Position numbers and translations under genes: made by a program. Below the pieces are notes generated by a model. The model saw nothing but the letters and a program-made list of their open reading frames with translations. It was not told where the DNA came from and did not search any database. A DNA stretch of 64,000 bases from Bradyrhizobium lablabi (GTDB lineage: Bacteria; Pseudomonadota; Alphaproteobacteria; Rhizobiales; Xanthobacteraceae): assembly GCF_018131005.1 (NCBI RefSeq), contig NZ_JAFCJK010000010.1, positions 62,001 to 126,000 on the forward strand. The letters are read 5' to 3'. Below are positions 7,262 through 15,448 of this stretch, one piece after another (position 1 is the first letter of the stretch; the number at the start of each line of letters is the position of its first letter).

Positions 7262-9427
7262 TCAATTGGCTGGCGGGTTAAGCCGGAATGCATTTTCGAC
7301 AATCCGCAGTCCTACCTCGCCGCCGAGCGACATCAGCGACTCCGGATGGAACTGCACACCGGCGACCGGCAGCGTCTTGTGCTCGATCGCCATCGCGACG
7401 CCGTCTTCGGTGGTCGCGGTCACGGTCAGCACATCGGGCACGCTGTCGCGCTCGACGAAGAGGGAATGATAGCGGCCGATCACGACCTCATTGGGCAGGT
7501 TCTGCATCAGCCGGCCGCCGCGCACCTGGACACGCGCGGGCCGGCCGTGCGCGGGCTGGCCGAGCTGGCCAAGCCGGCCGCCGAAATATTCGCCGATCGC
7601 CTGCACGCCGAGACAAACGCCGAAGATCGGCAGCTTCTTCTCGAGCGCCGTGCCGATGGTCTTGGCGATGCCGAAATCCTCGGGGCGGCCGGGCCCGGGC
7701 GACAGCACGAGCAGGTCCCAGCCGGTCCGCTTCAGCATGTCCTGGGCGTGGATGTGCCGGACGACGGTGACATTGGCGCCGACCTGGCGGAAGTAATCCG
7801 CCAGCATGTGCACGAAACTGTCGTCATGATCGATCAGGAGCACGTTCCTGCCGGAGCCGGTGGCATCTGGCGCGAAGTCCGACAGCGGTTTTGGCGGATC
7901 GCCGCGCAGCGCCTGGAACAGCGCCGCTGCCTTGACCTGGCATTCACGGTCCTCGGCCGCCGGATCGGAATCGAACAGGCAGGTCGCGCCGACCCGCACT
8001 TCGGCGAGACCGTCCTTCATGCGGATGGTGCGGATGGTGAGGCCGGTGTTGATGCTGCCGTCGAAATTCACGCAGCCGATCGCGCCGGCATACCAGCGCC
8101 GCGACGAGCGCTCATGATCCTCGACGAACTGCATCGCCCACAATTTCGGCGCGCCGGTGACCGTTACCGCCCAGGCATGGGTGAGGAATGCATCGAGCGA
8201 GTCGAAGCCCGGCCGCAGCATGCCCTCGACGTGATCGACGGTGTGGAACAGCTTTGAATAGGTTTCGATCTGCCGTCGCGCCAGCACCTTGATGGTGCCG
8301 GGCACACAGACGCGTGCCTTGTCGTTGCGGTCGACGTCGGTGCACATGTTGAGCTCGAACTCGTCCTTCTCCGAATTCAGGAGCTGGCGGATCTGTTCGG
8401 CATCGCCGATCGCGTCCGAGCCGCGCGCGATCGTGCCTGAGATCGGGCAGGTCTCGACCCGCCGCCCATCGGAGCGCACGAACATTTCGGGAGAAGCGGA
8501 AACGAGAAACTCGCCCTCGCCGAGATTCATCAGCGCGCCATAGGGCGACGGATTGATACGGCAGAGCCGCTGGAACACTTCCGCAGGCGAGCGCTCACAG
8601 GGCTCGGCGAAGAGCTGGCCAGGCACCGCCTCGAACAAATCGCCGCGGGCAAAGGCCGCGCGCGCGACCTCCACCGTGGCCTGATATTCGCCGGGTGCGT
8701 GATCGGCAAAGCCCTGCCGCGATGTCTTTTGATAGACGCTCTCGGATGTGTCGCGCGGCAGATTTTGCGTGGACTTGTCCTTCCAGGCAAAATCGTAGCT
8801 CAGCAGCACACCGCGCCCGGTGGCGCGGTCGTAGGCGAGCAGGCGGTCCGGCACGTAGAGCACAATGTCGCGCTGGTCGGCCTCGCGCGCGCGCTTCTGC
8901 ACGATGTCCTCGATCTGAAACACGAGGTCGTAGGCGAAGGCACCGAACAGACCAAGCAGCGGATCGCCGCTGTAGGAAAACGCCGCCACCATGTCGCGCA
9001 CCAGCGACATTGCGCTGGCGCGGCGGGTGCGCTGGTCCTCCTCGACCGGCGCGGCGCCGCGGATGATGTGGCCGGCAAGTTTGGTGGCGCTCCTTTCTGA
9101 GATGACGACGCAGGGCTCGTGCAGGACGTCGCCGAGGAAGGCAATCAGCACCTCTCCGCGCGCATTGAGTGCCTGGAGCGAGAAATTGGTGCCCGCGGTC
9201 TCCAGCACCAGCGGCGGATCGGAGAATCCCAGGTCAAAGCTCTCATAGCGCCCCGGCACGGTCGTGCCCGAGGACAGCACGACGCCGCGTCGCCGGTCCA
9301 ACAGCGCGATCAGGTCGTCGAGGCGGTTGGCGCCGCCGGTGAACTGCTCGACCACGCGCGTAACCGCAAGGCCACGCTCGGTGAGGTATTCGCTTCTAGC
9401 CGGCAGGGAGAAGACTGTCCTGTTCAT
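7262..9427 (-). CDS. trpE: Anthranilate synthase, fused TrpE-TrpG
   Basis: 721 residues, matching the rhizobial TrpE(G) fusion. The N-terminal two thirds is the chorismate-using component I, with the conserved Cys-Pro-Ile-Ser-Gly-Thr-Ile-Ala-Arg-Gly and Thr-Val-Thr-Gly-Ala-Pro-Lys segments. The C-terminal third is a class-I glutamine amidotransferase, with Cys in Gly-Val-Cys-Leu-Gly-Val-Gln and His/Glu in Val-Gln-Phe-His-Pro-Glu-Ser. It makes anthranilate from chorismate and glutamine, the first step of tryptophan synthesis. AGAGGATC precedes the start. A leader peptide with tandem Trp codons and a terminator-type hairpin lie just upstream, so expression is probably attenuated. No other trp gene is present. 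Confidence 0.96.
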   Translation of the reverse strand: MNRTVFSLPARSEYLTERGLAVTRVVEQFTGGANRLDDLIALLDRRRGVVLSSGTTVPGRYESFDLGFSDPPLVLETAGTNFSLQALNARGEVLIAFLGDVLHEPCVVISERSATKLAGHIIRGAAPVEEDQRTRRASAMSLVRDMVAAFSYSGDPLLGLFGAFAYDLVFQIEDIVQKRAREADQRDIVLYVPDRLLAYDRATGRGVLLSYDFAWKDKSTQNLPRDTSESVYQKTSRQGFADHAPGEYQATVEVARAAFARGDLFEAVPGQLFAEPCERSPAEVFQRLCRINPSPYGALMNLGEGEFLVSASPEMFVRSDGRRVETCPISGTIARGSDAIGDAEQIRQLLNSEKDEFELNMCTDVDRNDKARVCVPGTIKVLARRQIETYSKLFHTVDHVEGMLRPGFDSLDAFLTHAWAVTVTGAPKLWAMQFVEDHERSSRRWYAGAIGCVNFDGSINTGLTIRTIRMKDGLAEVRVGATCLFDSDPAAEDRECQVKAAALFQALRGDPPKPLSDFAPDATGSGRNVLLIDHDDSFVHMLADYFRQVGANVTVVRHIHAQDMLKRTGWDLLVLSPGPGRPEDFGIAKTIGTALEKKLPIFGVCLGVQAIGEYFGGRLGQLGQPAHGRPARVQVRGGRLMQNLPNEVVIGRYHSLFVERDSVPDVLTVTATTEDGVAMAIEHKTLPVAGVQFHPESLMSLGGEVGLRIVENAFRLNPPAN

Positions 9428-9476
9428 GTGATCCTCTTAAGAAACTTGCCGAGAGAGCGCCACACACAGGACAAAC

Positions 9477-9508
9477 GAAGGGACCGCCGCACTGCGATGG
9501 CGACCTTC
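9477..9508 (-). terminator. trp attenuator hairpin
   Basis: Between the leader peptide and trpE, the minus strand can form a bulged stem from GAAGGTCGCC (9508-9499) and GGCGGTCCCTTC (9488-9477), followed by GTTTGT. Its loop contains ATCGCA (plus 9493-9498), complementary to TGCGAT just after the leader stop (plus 9528-9533), which would give the competing antiterminator. The T-tract is short, so strength is uncertain. The arrangement fits ribosome-mediated attenuation. Confidence 0.65.
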
Positions 9509-9544
9509 GACGACTTTGAGAAATGAAATCGCACCGGCCACCTG

Positions 9545-9592
9545 TCAGGAGGTGGGCCACCACGGACGGGATGGGTTGATCGCGATGCACAT
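9545..9592 (-). CDS. trpL: trp operon leader peptide
   Basis: A 15-residue frame, MCIAINPSRPWWPTS, starts at 9592 and stops at 9545, about 115 bases upstream of trpE on the same strand. Two adjacent Trp codons (TGG TGG) sit three codons before the last residue and overlap an arm (CCACCT) that can pair with AGGTGG immediately after the stop. Tandem Trp codons, short length and a downstream hairpin are the textbook marks of a trp leader. In Sinorhizobium meliloti the equivalent leader RNA and peptide also act in trans; whether that holds here is unknown. Confidence 0.82.
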   Translation of the reverse strand: MCIAINPSRPWWPTS

Positions 9593-9757
9593 GGGCGTAG
9601 TCACACCATCCGGCGGAAGCCGTGTCAAGGGATGGCCCTGCCCCGCCTCGGTCGGATCGCACTTTCGGGATTTGAAAGGGGTGGAATCCGCGTAGGATTT
9701 GCCTAAATGGGGGTCGGTCGACCGCCCAGAAATCAGACAGCAGGCGGAGGCGCGCAG

Positions 9758-10753
9758 ATGACGATTTTGGGTCTCGGATACGCCGGGTTCGGATCTGACG
9801 CGCTCGACGATTGGCGGCAGTTCGGCACCGGCCTCGTCGGGCTGCAGGCGATCGAGCACGGCAATTCGCTGCTCGCATTCCGAATGGACGACCGCAAGCA
9901 ACGCATCTTGATCGATCGCGCGCTCGGCGAAGGCGCGCGCTTCTTCGGCTGGGAGGTGGCGGATGCGGCCGCACTCGACGCGCTGGCGGCGCGGCTGGAG
10001 CGGGCGGGCGTCGCCGCGACCGCCGAGCCCGCCTCGCTCGCCGACGCGCGGCGGGTGCGCGGCCTGATCTCGTTCCGCGATCCGGCTGGCAATCGCCTGG
10101 AGGCGTTTCATGGCGCCGAGATCGCCGACACGCCCTTTGAGCCTGGGCGCGCGATCTCGGGTTTTCGCACCGGCCCTCAGGGTCTCGGCCACGCCGTGCT
10201 CACCGTTGAGCGCATCGAACCCGTGATGGCGTTCTATGTCGACGTGCTCGGGTTTGGCCTCAGCGACTACATCGAAAGACCGTTCCGCGCCTATTTCTTC
10301 CACATCAACGCGCGCCACCACAGCCTGGCGCTGATCGAGACCGGCAAGAGCGGCATGCATCATCTCATGGTGGAGTTGTTCTCGCTCGACGACGTCGGCC
10401 AGTCTTACGACGTCGCGATGACGGAGGACCGCGTCAACGTCACGCTTGGCCGTCACACCAACGATCTGATGACGTCGTTCTATGCGAAATCACCGTCATC
10501 CTTCATGGTCGAGTGCGGCTGGGGCGGCCGCGAGATCGATCCGGCAAACTGGACGCCGGTCGAGATGCATGACGGCCCAAGCCTGTGGGGCCATGAGCGC
10601 GTCTGGCTCTCGTCGGAAGACCGCGCGGTCGCGCGCGAGATGCGTATGCGCGCAGCCGCTGAAGGCAAGCGCGCGCCGGTGCAGGTGATGGAAGGCAATT
10701 TCAAGCTGATGTCGGGCACGTGCCCGTGGTGGGACGGGGTACGCGGGGCATAG
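9758..10753 (+). CDS. Type I extradiol dioxygenase-like VOC protein
   Basis: 331 residues in two vicinal-oxygen-chelate halves, as in BphC-type 2,3-dihydroxybiphenyl dioxygenases. Three metal ligands of that family appear in the C-terminal half: His in Gly-Leu-Gly-His-Ala-Val-Leu, His in Gly-Met-His-His-Leu-Met-Val-Glu, and Glu in Phe-Met-Val-Glu-Cys-Gly-Trp-Gly. These enzymes cleave catechol-type rings next to the hydroxyls using Fe(II). The start at 9758 has GGCGGAGG nearby and gives the normal N-terminus (Leu-Gly-Tyr-Ala-Gly-Phe). No other ring-cleavage pathway gene is adjacent, so the substrate is open. Confidence 0.85.
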   Translation: MTILGLGYAGFGSDALDDWRQFGTGLVGLQAIEHGNSLLAFRMDDRKQRILIDRALGEGARFFGWEVADAAALDALAARLERAGVAATAEPASLADARRVRGLISFRDPAGNRLEAFHGAEIADTPFEPGRAISGFRTGPQGLGHAVLTVERIEPVMAFYVDVLGFGLSDYIERPFRAYFFHINARHHSLALIETGKSGMHHLMVELFSLDDVGQSYDVAMTEDRVNVTLGRHTNDLMTSFYAKSPSSFMVECGWGGREIDPANWTPVEMHDGPSLWGHERVWLSSEDRAVAREMRMRAAAEGKRAPVQVMEGNFKLMSGTCPWWDGVRGA

Positions 10754-10820
10754 CCACCAGGTTCTCGCCGCGCCCGAGGAAGCACGGATTGCTGCGGCAC
10801 GCGCTTTTCCGGATCATGCA

Positions 10821-11654
10821 TCAGCGCGCCAGCCATTCGGCGACGAGCTTTTGCGCGTCGCGGCGTGCATCGGCGTCAGTGCCGATATGGCCGCCCTCGG
10901 GCAGGGTCGCATCCGCGGAGCTGCTAATGGCGTGCAGCGGCAGGTTGGCGCGGTCGAAATCGTGATAGGCATCGGGATACACCACGATTCTGGCGAGCGC
11001 GCTGCGACCGCGCGCGCCGTCGACCATTTGGTGGCAGGCGGATGGCGAAGAGACGTCGTCGCGACCGCCGATCAGGACCAGTGTCGGCACCCGCGTGCTC
11101 CAGCCGAGACCCGACGACGAGCGACAATCCGGATAGAACGCGACCGCGGAACGGAAATCGGGTTCCGCACCGCGCGAAAGCAATTGCGGCCGTACCGCCC
11201 ACAACAGCGCACCGCCGCCGTTACCCCAGCCGACCAGGCTGATGCGATCATGCGCCACCCATGCCTGCTGTATCAGCCAGCGCTGCGCCGCGTTGATGTC
11301 GGCGACCCGTTCGCGGCGGATCTGGACTTGGCGGTCCCGCACACCGCATTGGGGGCCAAGCGCGCGCGAGCCGTAGCTGTCAGGCAGCAGCACCGCGTGA
11401 CCGGTGGCGAGGAGCTGTTCCGCCCACTCGCGATAACGGGGCCGCACCGCCTCGGCGCGGCCAGCGAGACCGCCGCAGCCATGCAGCGCAATGACCGTTG
11501 GAAACGGCCCATCGCCGGGGGGCCGATAAAGTTGCGCATGCAGGGTGACTTTGCCGTCTGGAATCTCGACCTGATGCGGGGCCGGCAGCGGCGCAGCGGC
11601 GGCGACGGGCACGGCAAGTATCGCTACGAACATCACGAGCGACTTAAGGCGCAT
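10821..11654 (-). CDS. Secreted alpha/beta-hydrolase (dienelactone-hydrolase-like) lacking the Ser nucleophile
   Basis: 277 residues with an N-terminal signal peptide ending near Ala-Ala-Ala at 19-21. The fold marks are His-Gly-Cys-Gly-Gly (58-62, oxyanion side), Pro-Asp-Ser-Tyr-Gly, an acid in Gly-Gly-Arg-Asp-Asp and His in Asp-Ala-Tyr-His-Asp-Phe-Asp. At the nucleophile elbow, where relatives have Gly-X-Ser-X-Gly, it reads Gly-Trp-Gly-Asn-Gly, so residue 144 is Gly (GGT) and the catalytic Ser is absent. The window holds an apparently intact relative at 54274-55110 with Gly-Phe-Ser-Gln-Gly. Either the protein is a non-catalytic homologue or a single A-to-G change removed the Ser. The start at 11654 is chosen to begin the signal peptide directly. 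Confidence 0.82.
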   Translation of the reverse strand: MRLKSLVMFVAILAVPVAAAAPLPAPHQVEIPDGKVTLHAQLYRPPGDGPFPTVIALHGCGGLAGRAEAVRPRYREWAEQLLATGHAVLLPDSYGSRALGPQCGVRDRQVQIRRERVADINAAQRWLIQQAWVAHDRISLVGWGNGGGALLWAVRPQLLSRGAEPDFRSAVAFYPDCRSSSGLGWSTRVPTLVLIGGRDDVSSPSACHQMVDGARGRSALARIVVYPDAYHDFDRANLPLHAISSSADATLPEGGHIGTDADARRDAQKLVAEWLAR

Positions 11655-11840
11655 CCGATCCGGCCGTGTCGTTGTGGCGCTGGATAGACGTCGAACCATG
11701 CGCGCAACGCTACCATGCGCTCCCGCCGCCAAATGATCACAAGTCGGTGGTTTAACGGACGGACATGGTCCCCTATCTGTGCTACACAGCTTCATGAACA
11801 TTCAGTAAGCCTCGTGCGAGGCAACGCGGAGAGCTCAATC

Positions 11841-12068
11841 GTGCTGAACAAGTTCGGTCCCTCGGGCCATGGCGAGGCGCAGGTGCAGTATCTCGACGGC
11901 GATTTCCGCGTGATCTCGCCCGGGACCTACGTCCGCTGCGCGATCACCGATGCGCGGATCCCGCTCGACGAATTGAAGTACTGGAGCGTCGACCTGCAGG
12001 AGGCTTACGCCGTTCCGAGCGCCGTGCTGCAGCGCCATTTCCCCGGCGCGCTCAAGACGCAGAGCTAG
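11841..12068 (+). CDS. DUF2093 domain protein
   Basis: A 75-residue protein beginning at a GTG preceded by GGAGAG (7-base spacing). It contains the family core: Tyr-Leu-Asp-Gly-Asp-Phe-Arg-Val-Ile-Ser-Pro-Gly-Thr-Tyr-Val-Arg-Cys-Ala-Ile-Thr, then Ile-Pro-Leu-Asp-Glu-Leu-Lys-Tyr-Trp-Ser-Val and Gln-Glu-Ala-Tyr. DUF2093 proteins are small alphaproteobacterial proteins of unknown function. It is convergent with lpxK, the stops lying two bases apart. Confidence 0.85.
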   Translation: MLNKFGPSGHGEAQVQYLDGDFRVISPGTYVRCAITDARIPLDELKYWSVDLQEAYAVPSAVLQRHFPGALKTQS

Positions 12069-12070
12069 GC

Positions 12071-13093
12071 TCACCCGCGTAATCTCCTGTTTCTCGCCTT
12101 GAAGAGCTGATCGGTTACGAAGCGCCGCACTTGTGCGGACTCTTCGAATTGCAGAGTCACCGCAAACGGCACGATCGCCTGCACCTTGGCCGGCAGGCCG
12201 TCCACACCGCGCAACCGCGCAATATCCTTTTCCGTCGTTACCAATGTCAGGGCGTCACGCCCGGCGTCCGCGATGAGCGCGTCGAGCTCGCTCTTCGTGA
12301 ACGGATGGTGATCGGCGAAGGCGCGGCTCTGCACGACGGCGATGCCGCTCGCCTGTAGCGTATTGAAGAAGCGCGCGGGATCGCCGATGCCGGCGAAGGC
12401 CAGCACGCGTTTGCCGCGGAGCGCCGCGAGCGAGGTCTCATCGGGCCGCAGATGCGCCGCGAGCACCGGCTTGCCACTTGCCGCGATCTCGGCTGCGACC
12501 GTCTTCGCCGCCTCCCCGTCGCCGACCACGATCAGCGCGTCGGTGCGCGCAAGCTGGGACTTCAGCGGCGCGCGCAGCGGTCCCGCCGGAATGACTTCGC
12601 CGTTGCCGAGACCACGCGTGCCGTCGATCACGATCAGCGCGGCGTCCTTGGCGATGCTCGGATTCTGGAAGCCGTCATCCATCAGGATGACACTCGCCCC
12701 CTGCGCGCGCGCCAGCGCGACACCCGCGGCACGGTCGCGAGCGATCACGACCGGCAGTATGGCCGCCATCATCAGCGGCTCGTCGCCGACATCTGTGGCC
12801 GTGTGGCTATCGGGGTCGACCTTGACCGGCCCGCGCGAGCTGCCGCCATAACCACGGCTAAGCACCACCGGCACTTCATCAAGCTCGCGCAACAGCCTGG
12901 CCAGCGCGAGCACGGTCGGCGTTTTGCCGGCGCCGCCGACATGGTAGTTGCCGACGCAAAGCACCGGGATGCCGGCCTCCACTCCCGCGTGCCGCATGCG
13001 CCGCGCAGCAATTGCGCCATAGATGGCAGCGAGCGGTCTCAACAGATACGATTCCCAGGACGAAGGCCGGTGCCAGAAGGCCGGCTCACGCAT
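12071..13093 (-). CDS. lpxK: Tetraacyldisaccharide 4'-kinase
   Basis: 340 residues. LpxK phosphorylates the 4' position of the lipid A disaccharide at the inner membrane. Seen: the N-terminal Pro-Ala-Phe-Trp (start at 13093), a hydrophobic helix near 15-30, the P-loop Val-Gly-Asn-Tyr-His-Val-Gly-Gly-Ala-Gly-Lys-Thr-Pro, Leu-Ser-Arg-Gly-Tyr-Gly-Gly, and Leu-Met-Asp-Asp-Gly-Phe-Gln-Asn. Its start overlaps the waaA stop by 8 bases, suggesting translational coupling. A start at 13147 is also in frame but lies inside waaA and adds unrelated residues. Confidence 0.96.
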   Translation of the reverse strand: MREPAFWHRPSSWESYLLRPLAAIYGAIAARRMRHAGVEAGIPVLCVGNYHVGGAGKTPTVLALARLLRELDEVPVVLSRGYGGSSRGPVKVDPDSHTATDVGDEPLMMAAILPVVIARDRAAGVALARAQGASVILMDDGFQNPSIAKDAALIVIDGTRGLGNGEVIPAGPLRAPLKSQLARTDALIVVGDGEAAKTVAAEIAASGKPVLAAHLRPDETSLAALRGKRVLAFAGIGDPARFFNTLQASGIAVVQSRAFADHHPFTKSELDALIADAGRDALTLVTTEKDIARLRGVDGLPAKVQAIVPFAVTLQFEESAQVRRFVTDQLFKARNRRLRG

Positions 13094-14372
13094 TGGCGGC
13101 TCCCATCTCGAGCCGCAACTGCAACAGATAGGGCTCAAGTGCCGCAAGCGTGCGCTCCAGCGCGCCGCCTAGCTGTGCGACCACGCGTTCGGACGCCGCC
13201 AGCGACGCGTCGCGCGCCGCGGGGTCGGCGAGGAGGTGACCGAGTTGCTTGACCAGCGCTTCCTGGTTGTCGACGGCCCTGGCGCCGCCGGCACGGTCCA
13301 GTGCGTCGTACACGTCGGAGAAATTGAAGACGTGCGGGCCGTGCACGATCGCGGCGCCGAGCTTCACTGCCTCGATCGGATTCTGCCCACCATGCTCGAC
13401 CAGCGAACCGCCCATGAAGACGATTGGCGCGAGCCGGTAGAACAGGCCGAGCTCGCCCATGGTGTCGGCGACATAGATGTCGGTGGTTGCGACCGGCAGG
13501 TCCTCATGCGACCGCAGGCCAGGGCGAAGGCCAGCCGACGTCACGAGCTGCGCAATCGCCTCGCCGCGCTCGGCGTGACGCGGCACGATTACCGTGAGCA
13601 GGCCTGGAAAGAAGCCTGCGAGCGTCTTGTGCACCTCGATCAGGATTTCCTCTTCGCCCGGATGGGTCGAGGCTGCGACCACCATCGCCCGTCCGCGCGT
13701 CACCGACATCAGTCGCTCGAGCTTGGCGGGATCCGCCGGCGGCGCCGCGACGTCGAGCTTGAGGTTGCCGGTCGTGATGACGTTGCGGCTGCCCAGCGCG
13801 GCGAAACGCTCGGCGTCGGTCTTCGACTGCGCGAGGCAGATGTCAAACCGGCCGAGCAGCGCGGAGATGGTGTTGGAAACGCGGCGCCAGCGCGGGAACG
13901 AGCGCGGCGACATCCGCCCATTGATCAGCACCATCGGCAGCCGCCGCGCCGCGCCCGCCAGGATCAGGTTCGGCCACAGATCGGACTCGATGAACAGCGC
14001 CAGCGACGGCCGCCAATGGTCGAGGAAGCGCGTGACGTAGCGCGGCGAGTCGTACGGCACATATTGATGGATCACGTCGGGTGGGAAGCGCTTTGCCACG
14101 ATCGCGGCCGAGGTCACGGTGCCCGATGTCAGCAGGATGCGCAGATTCAGCGCGCGCAGCCGTTCGATCAGCGCCGCCGCGGCCAGCACCTCGCCGACGC
14201 TCGCGCCGTGGATCCAGACCAGTGGACCCTGCGGCCGGACGTCAGCGCTCACGCCACGCCGCTCGCCGACGCGTTCGGGATCTTCCTTGCCGAGCCTGAG
14301 CCTCCGCTTGATCACGACTGGCGCGAGCGGCACCATCGCGGACGACAATTTGCGGTAAACGCGCAACGTCAT
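13086..14372 (-). CDS. waaA: 3-deoxy-D-manno-octulosonic acid (Kdo) transferase
   Basis: 428 residues. WaaA (KdtA) transfers Kdo from CMP-Kdo to the lipid A precursor at the inner membrane face. The N-terminal region has the family's Trp-Ile-His-Gly-Ala-Ser-Val-Gly-Glu (including the catalytic-type Glu) after a short hydrophobic segment; the middle has Glu-Ser-Asp-Leu-Trp-Pro-Asn; the C-terminal GT-B lobe has Val-Phe-Met-Gly-Gly-Ser-Leu-Val-Glu-His-Gly-Gly-Gln-Asn-Pro-Ile-Glu. The start at 14372 gives the expected N-terminus. It sits between the DUF374 acyltransferase and lpxK on the same strand. Confidence 0.96.
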   Translation of the reverse strand: MTLRVYRKLSSAMVPLAPVVIKRRLRLGKEDPERVGERRGVSADVRPQGPLVWIHGASVGEVLAAAALIERLRALNLRILLTSGTVTSAAIVAKRFPPDVIHQYVPYDSPRYVTRFLDHWRPSLALFIESDLWPNLILAGAARRLPMVLINGRMSPRSFPRWRRVSNTISALLGRFDICLAQSKTDAERFAALGSRNVITTGNLKLDVAAPPADPAKLERLMSVTRGRAMVVAASTHPGEEEILIEVHKTLAGFFPGLLTVIVPRHAERGEAIAQLVTSAGLRPGLRSHEDLPVATTDIYVADTMGELGLFYRLAPIVFMGGSLVEHGGQNPIEAVKLGAAIVHGPHVFNFSDVYDALDRAGGARAVDNQEALVKQLGHLLADPAARDASLAASERVVAQLGGALERTLAALEPYLLQLRLEMGAANA

Positions 14373-14382
14373 CGGGAGCGAG

Positions 14383-15096
14383 TTAGCCAAGCGCTGCCTC
14401 CGGTCGCCCAACGGCTGCATAGGCGCGCCGGGTCGCTTCGTTCAGGAGTGTCTCGACCTTCAGCCGAAGCGTCTCCATGGTCTGGGCGTCGGCGTCGGGC
14501 GGGACGTGAACCGGCTCAATACCTACCACCACGCCGCGCCCGAATGGCAGATTGATGGTGGTCGAATCCCAGTTTTTCAACCGGACAAATCGGCTGGTGA
14601 CCATGGCAAAGGGCAGGATGGGCCGGCCGGTCTCCCGCGCCAGCATGATCGCCCCCATGCCCGCGACCCGCGCCCGCTTGGGAACGTCGGCGGTGGTCGC
14701 GACGTTCCAGCCCTCCTCCAGCGCCCGCACCATTTCCTTGAACGCTCCGACGCCGCCCTTGCGGTGGAACCCGCCGGAATGGTCACCGGAGCCGCGGATC
14801 GTGCCGACGCCGAGGCGCTCGGCGGCAATCGCGTTGAACTCGCCGTCACGATGGCGGGAGATCAGGACCTTGGCTCTGTAGCGATCTTTTTTCTTGATGA
14901 ACGGCGTCAGGAAGTGCTGGCCGTGCCAGAACACTAAGATCGCGGGCATCATCGGCTCGACCTGCTCATAAATGTCGAGCGGATCGTAGCTGAAGCGGTT
15001 TGTCAGCCAGACCAGCCGCAGATACTCGGCCGCGAGCACGCCCAATGAGCGCTGCACGAAGCTGCTGCGCGACAAATCGCGAAATTGTCGTTTCAA
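14383..15096 (-). CDS. DUF374 lysophospholipid acyltransferase family protein
   Basis: 237 residues from a TTG at 15096 whose TTGA overlaps the stop of the upstream DUF4170 gene; this start gives the usual length, whereas the open frame upstream runs antisense to other sequence. Seen: Phe-Trp-His-Gly-Gln-His-Phe (the acyltransferase His region), Ser-Arg-His-Arg-Asp-Gly-Glu, Gly-Thr-Ile-Arg-Gly-Ser-Gly and Thr-Ala-Asp-Val-Pro-Lys. DUF374 proteins are linked to lipid A or phospholipid acylation. Position directly ahead of waaA-lpxK supports an envelope lipid role. Confidence 0.88.
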   Translation of the reverse strand: MKRQFRDLSRSSFVQRSLGVLAAEYLRLVWLTNRFSYDPLDIYEQVEPMMPAILVFWHGQHFLTPFIKKKDRYRAKVLISRHRDGEFNAIAAERLGVGTIRGSGDHSGGFHRKGGVGAFKEMVRALEEGWNVATTADVPKRARVAGMGAIMLARETGRPILPFAMVTSRFVRLKNWDSTTINLPFGRGVVVGIEPVHVPPDADAQTMETLRLKVETLLNEATRRAYAAVGRPEAALG

Positions 15097-15341
15097 TGGG
15101 AGTGCTTTGTGTCCTGCTCCGGGTCGAGCAGCCGGTGGAGGTGAACGACGAAATAGCGCATATGGGCGTTGTCCACGGACTGCTGTGCCTTCGCCTTCCA
15201 GGCCGCATAAGCGGTCGCATAGTTCGGGAATACGCCGACCATATCGAGCTGGTCCAGGTTCTTGAAAACATTGTGCTCGAGATCGACCAACTCGCCGCCG
15301 AAGACGAGATGGAGAAGTTGCGGCTGGGCATGGTCTGGCAT
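15093..15341 (-). CDS. DUF4170 family small protein
   Basis: 82 residues. It contains Leu-Val-Phe-Gly-Gly-Glu-Leu, Phe-Pro-Asn-Tyr-Ala-Thr-Ala-Tyr-Ala-Ala-Trp-Lys-Ala-Lys-Ala-Gln and a C-terminal Tyr-Phe-Val-Val-His-Leu-His-Arg-Leu-Leu-Asp-Pro. This Tyr-Xaa-Trp-type helix pattern is typical of DUF4170, a small alphaproteobacterial family of unknown function that commonly neighbours the Kdo transferase cluster. It overlaps the next gene by 4 bases. Confidence 0.8.
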   Translation of the reverse strand: MPDHAQPQLLHLVFGGELVDLEHNVFKNLDQLDMVGVFPNYATAYAAWKAKAQQSVDNAHMRYFVVHLHRLLDPEQDTKHSH

Positions 15342-15448
15342 GGTTGCGTTTTCCTAACGGGATGCCCGGCAAGACAGTGTGGTCAGGGTCGTCGTGATCA
15401 TGGTCGCCGAAAGTCTAGGTCGGATGTGCGGTGAGGATCGACGGGCTC

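Noticed and set aside
9593..10456. Upstream extension of the trp leader frame on the minus strand (to 10456)
   Set aside because: It is the antisense of the dioxygenase-like gene; only its last 15 codons, with their own ATG and Trp codons, make sense as trpL.
13236..14555. 439-residue plus-strand frame opposite waaA
   Set aside because: His/Arg/Asp-rich shadow of the Kdo transferase gene.
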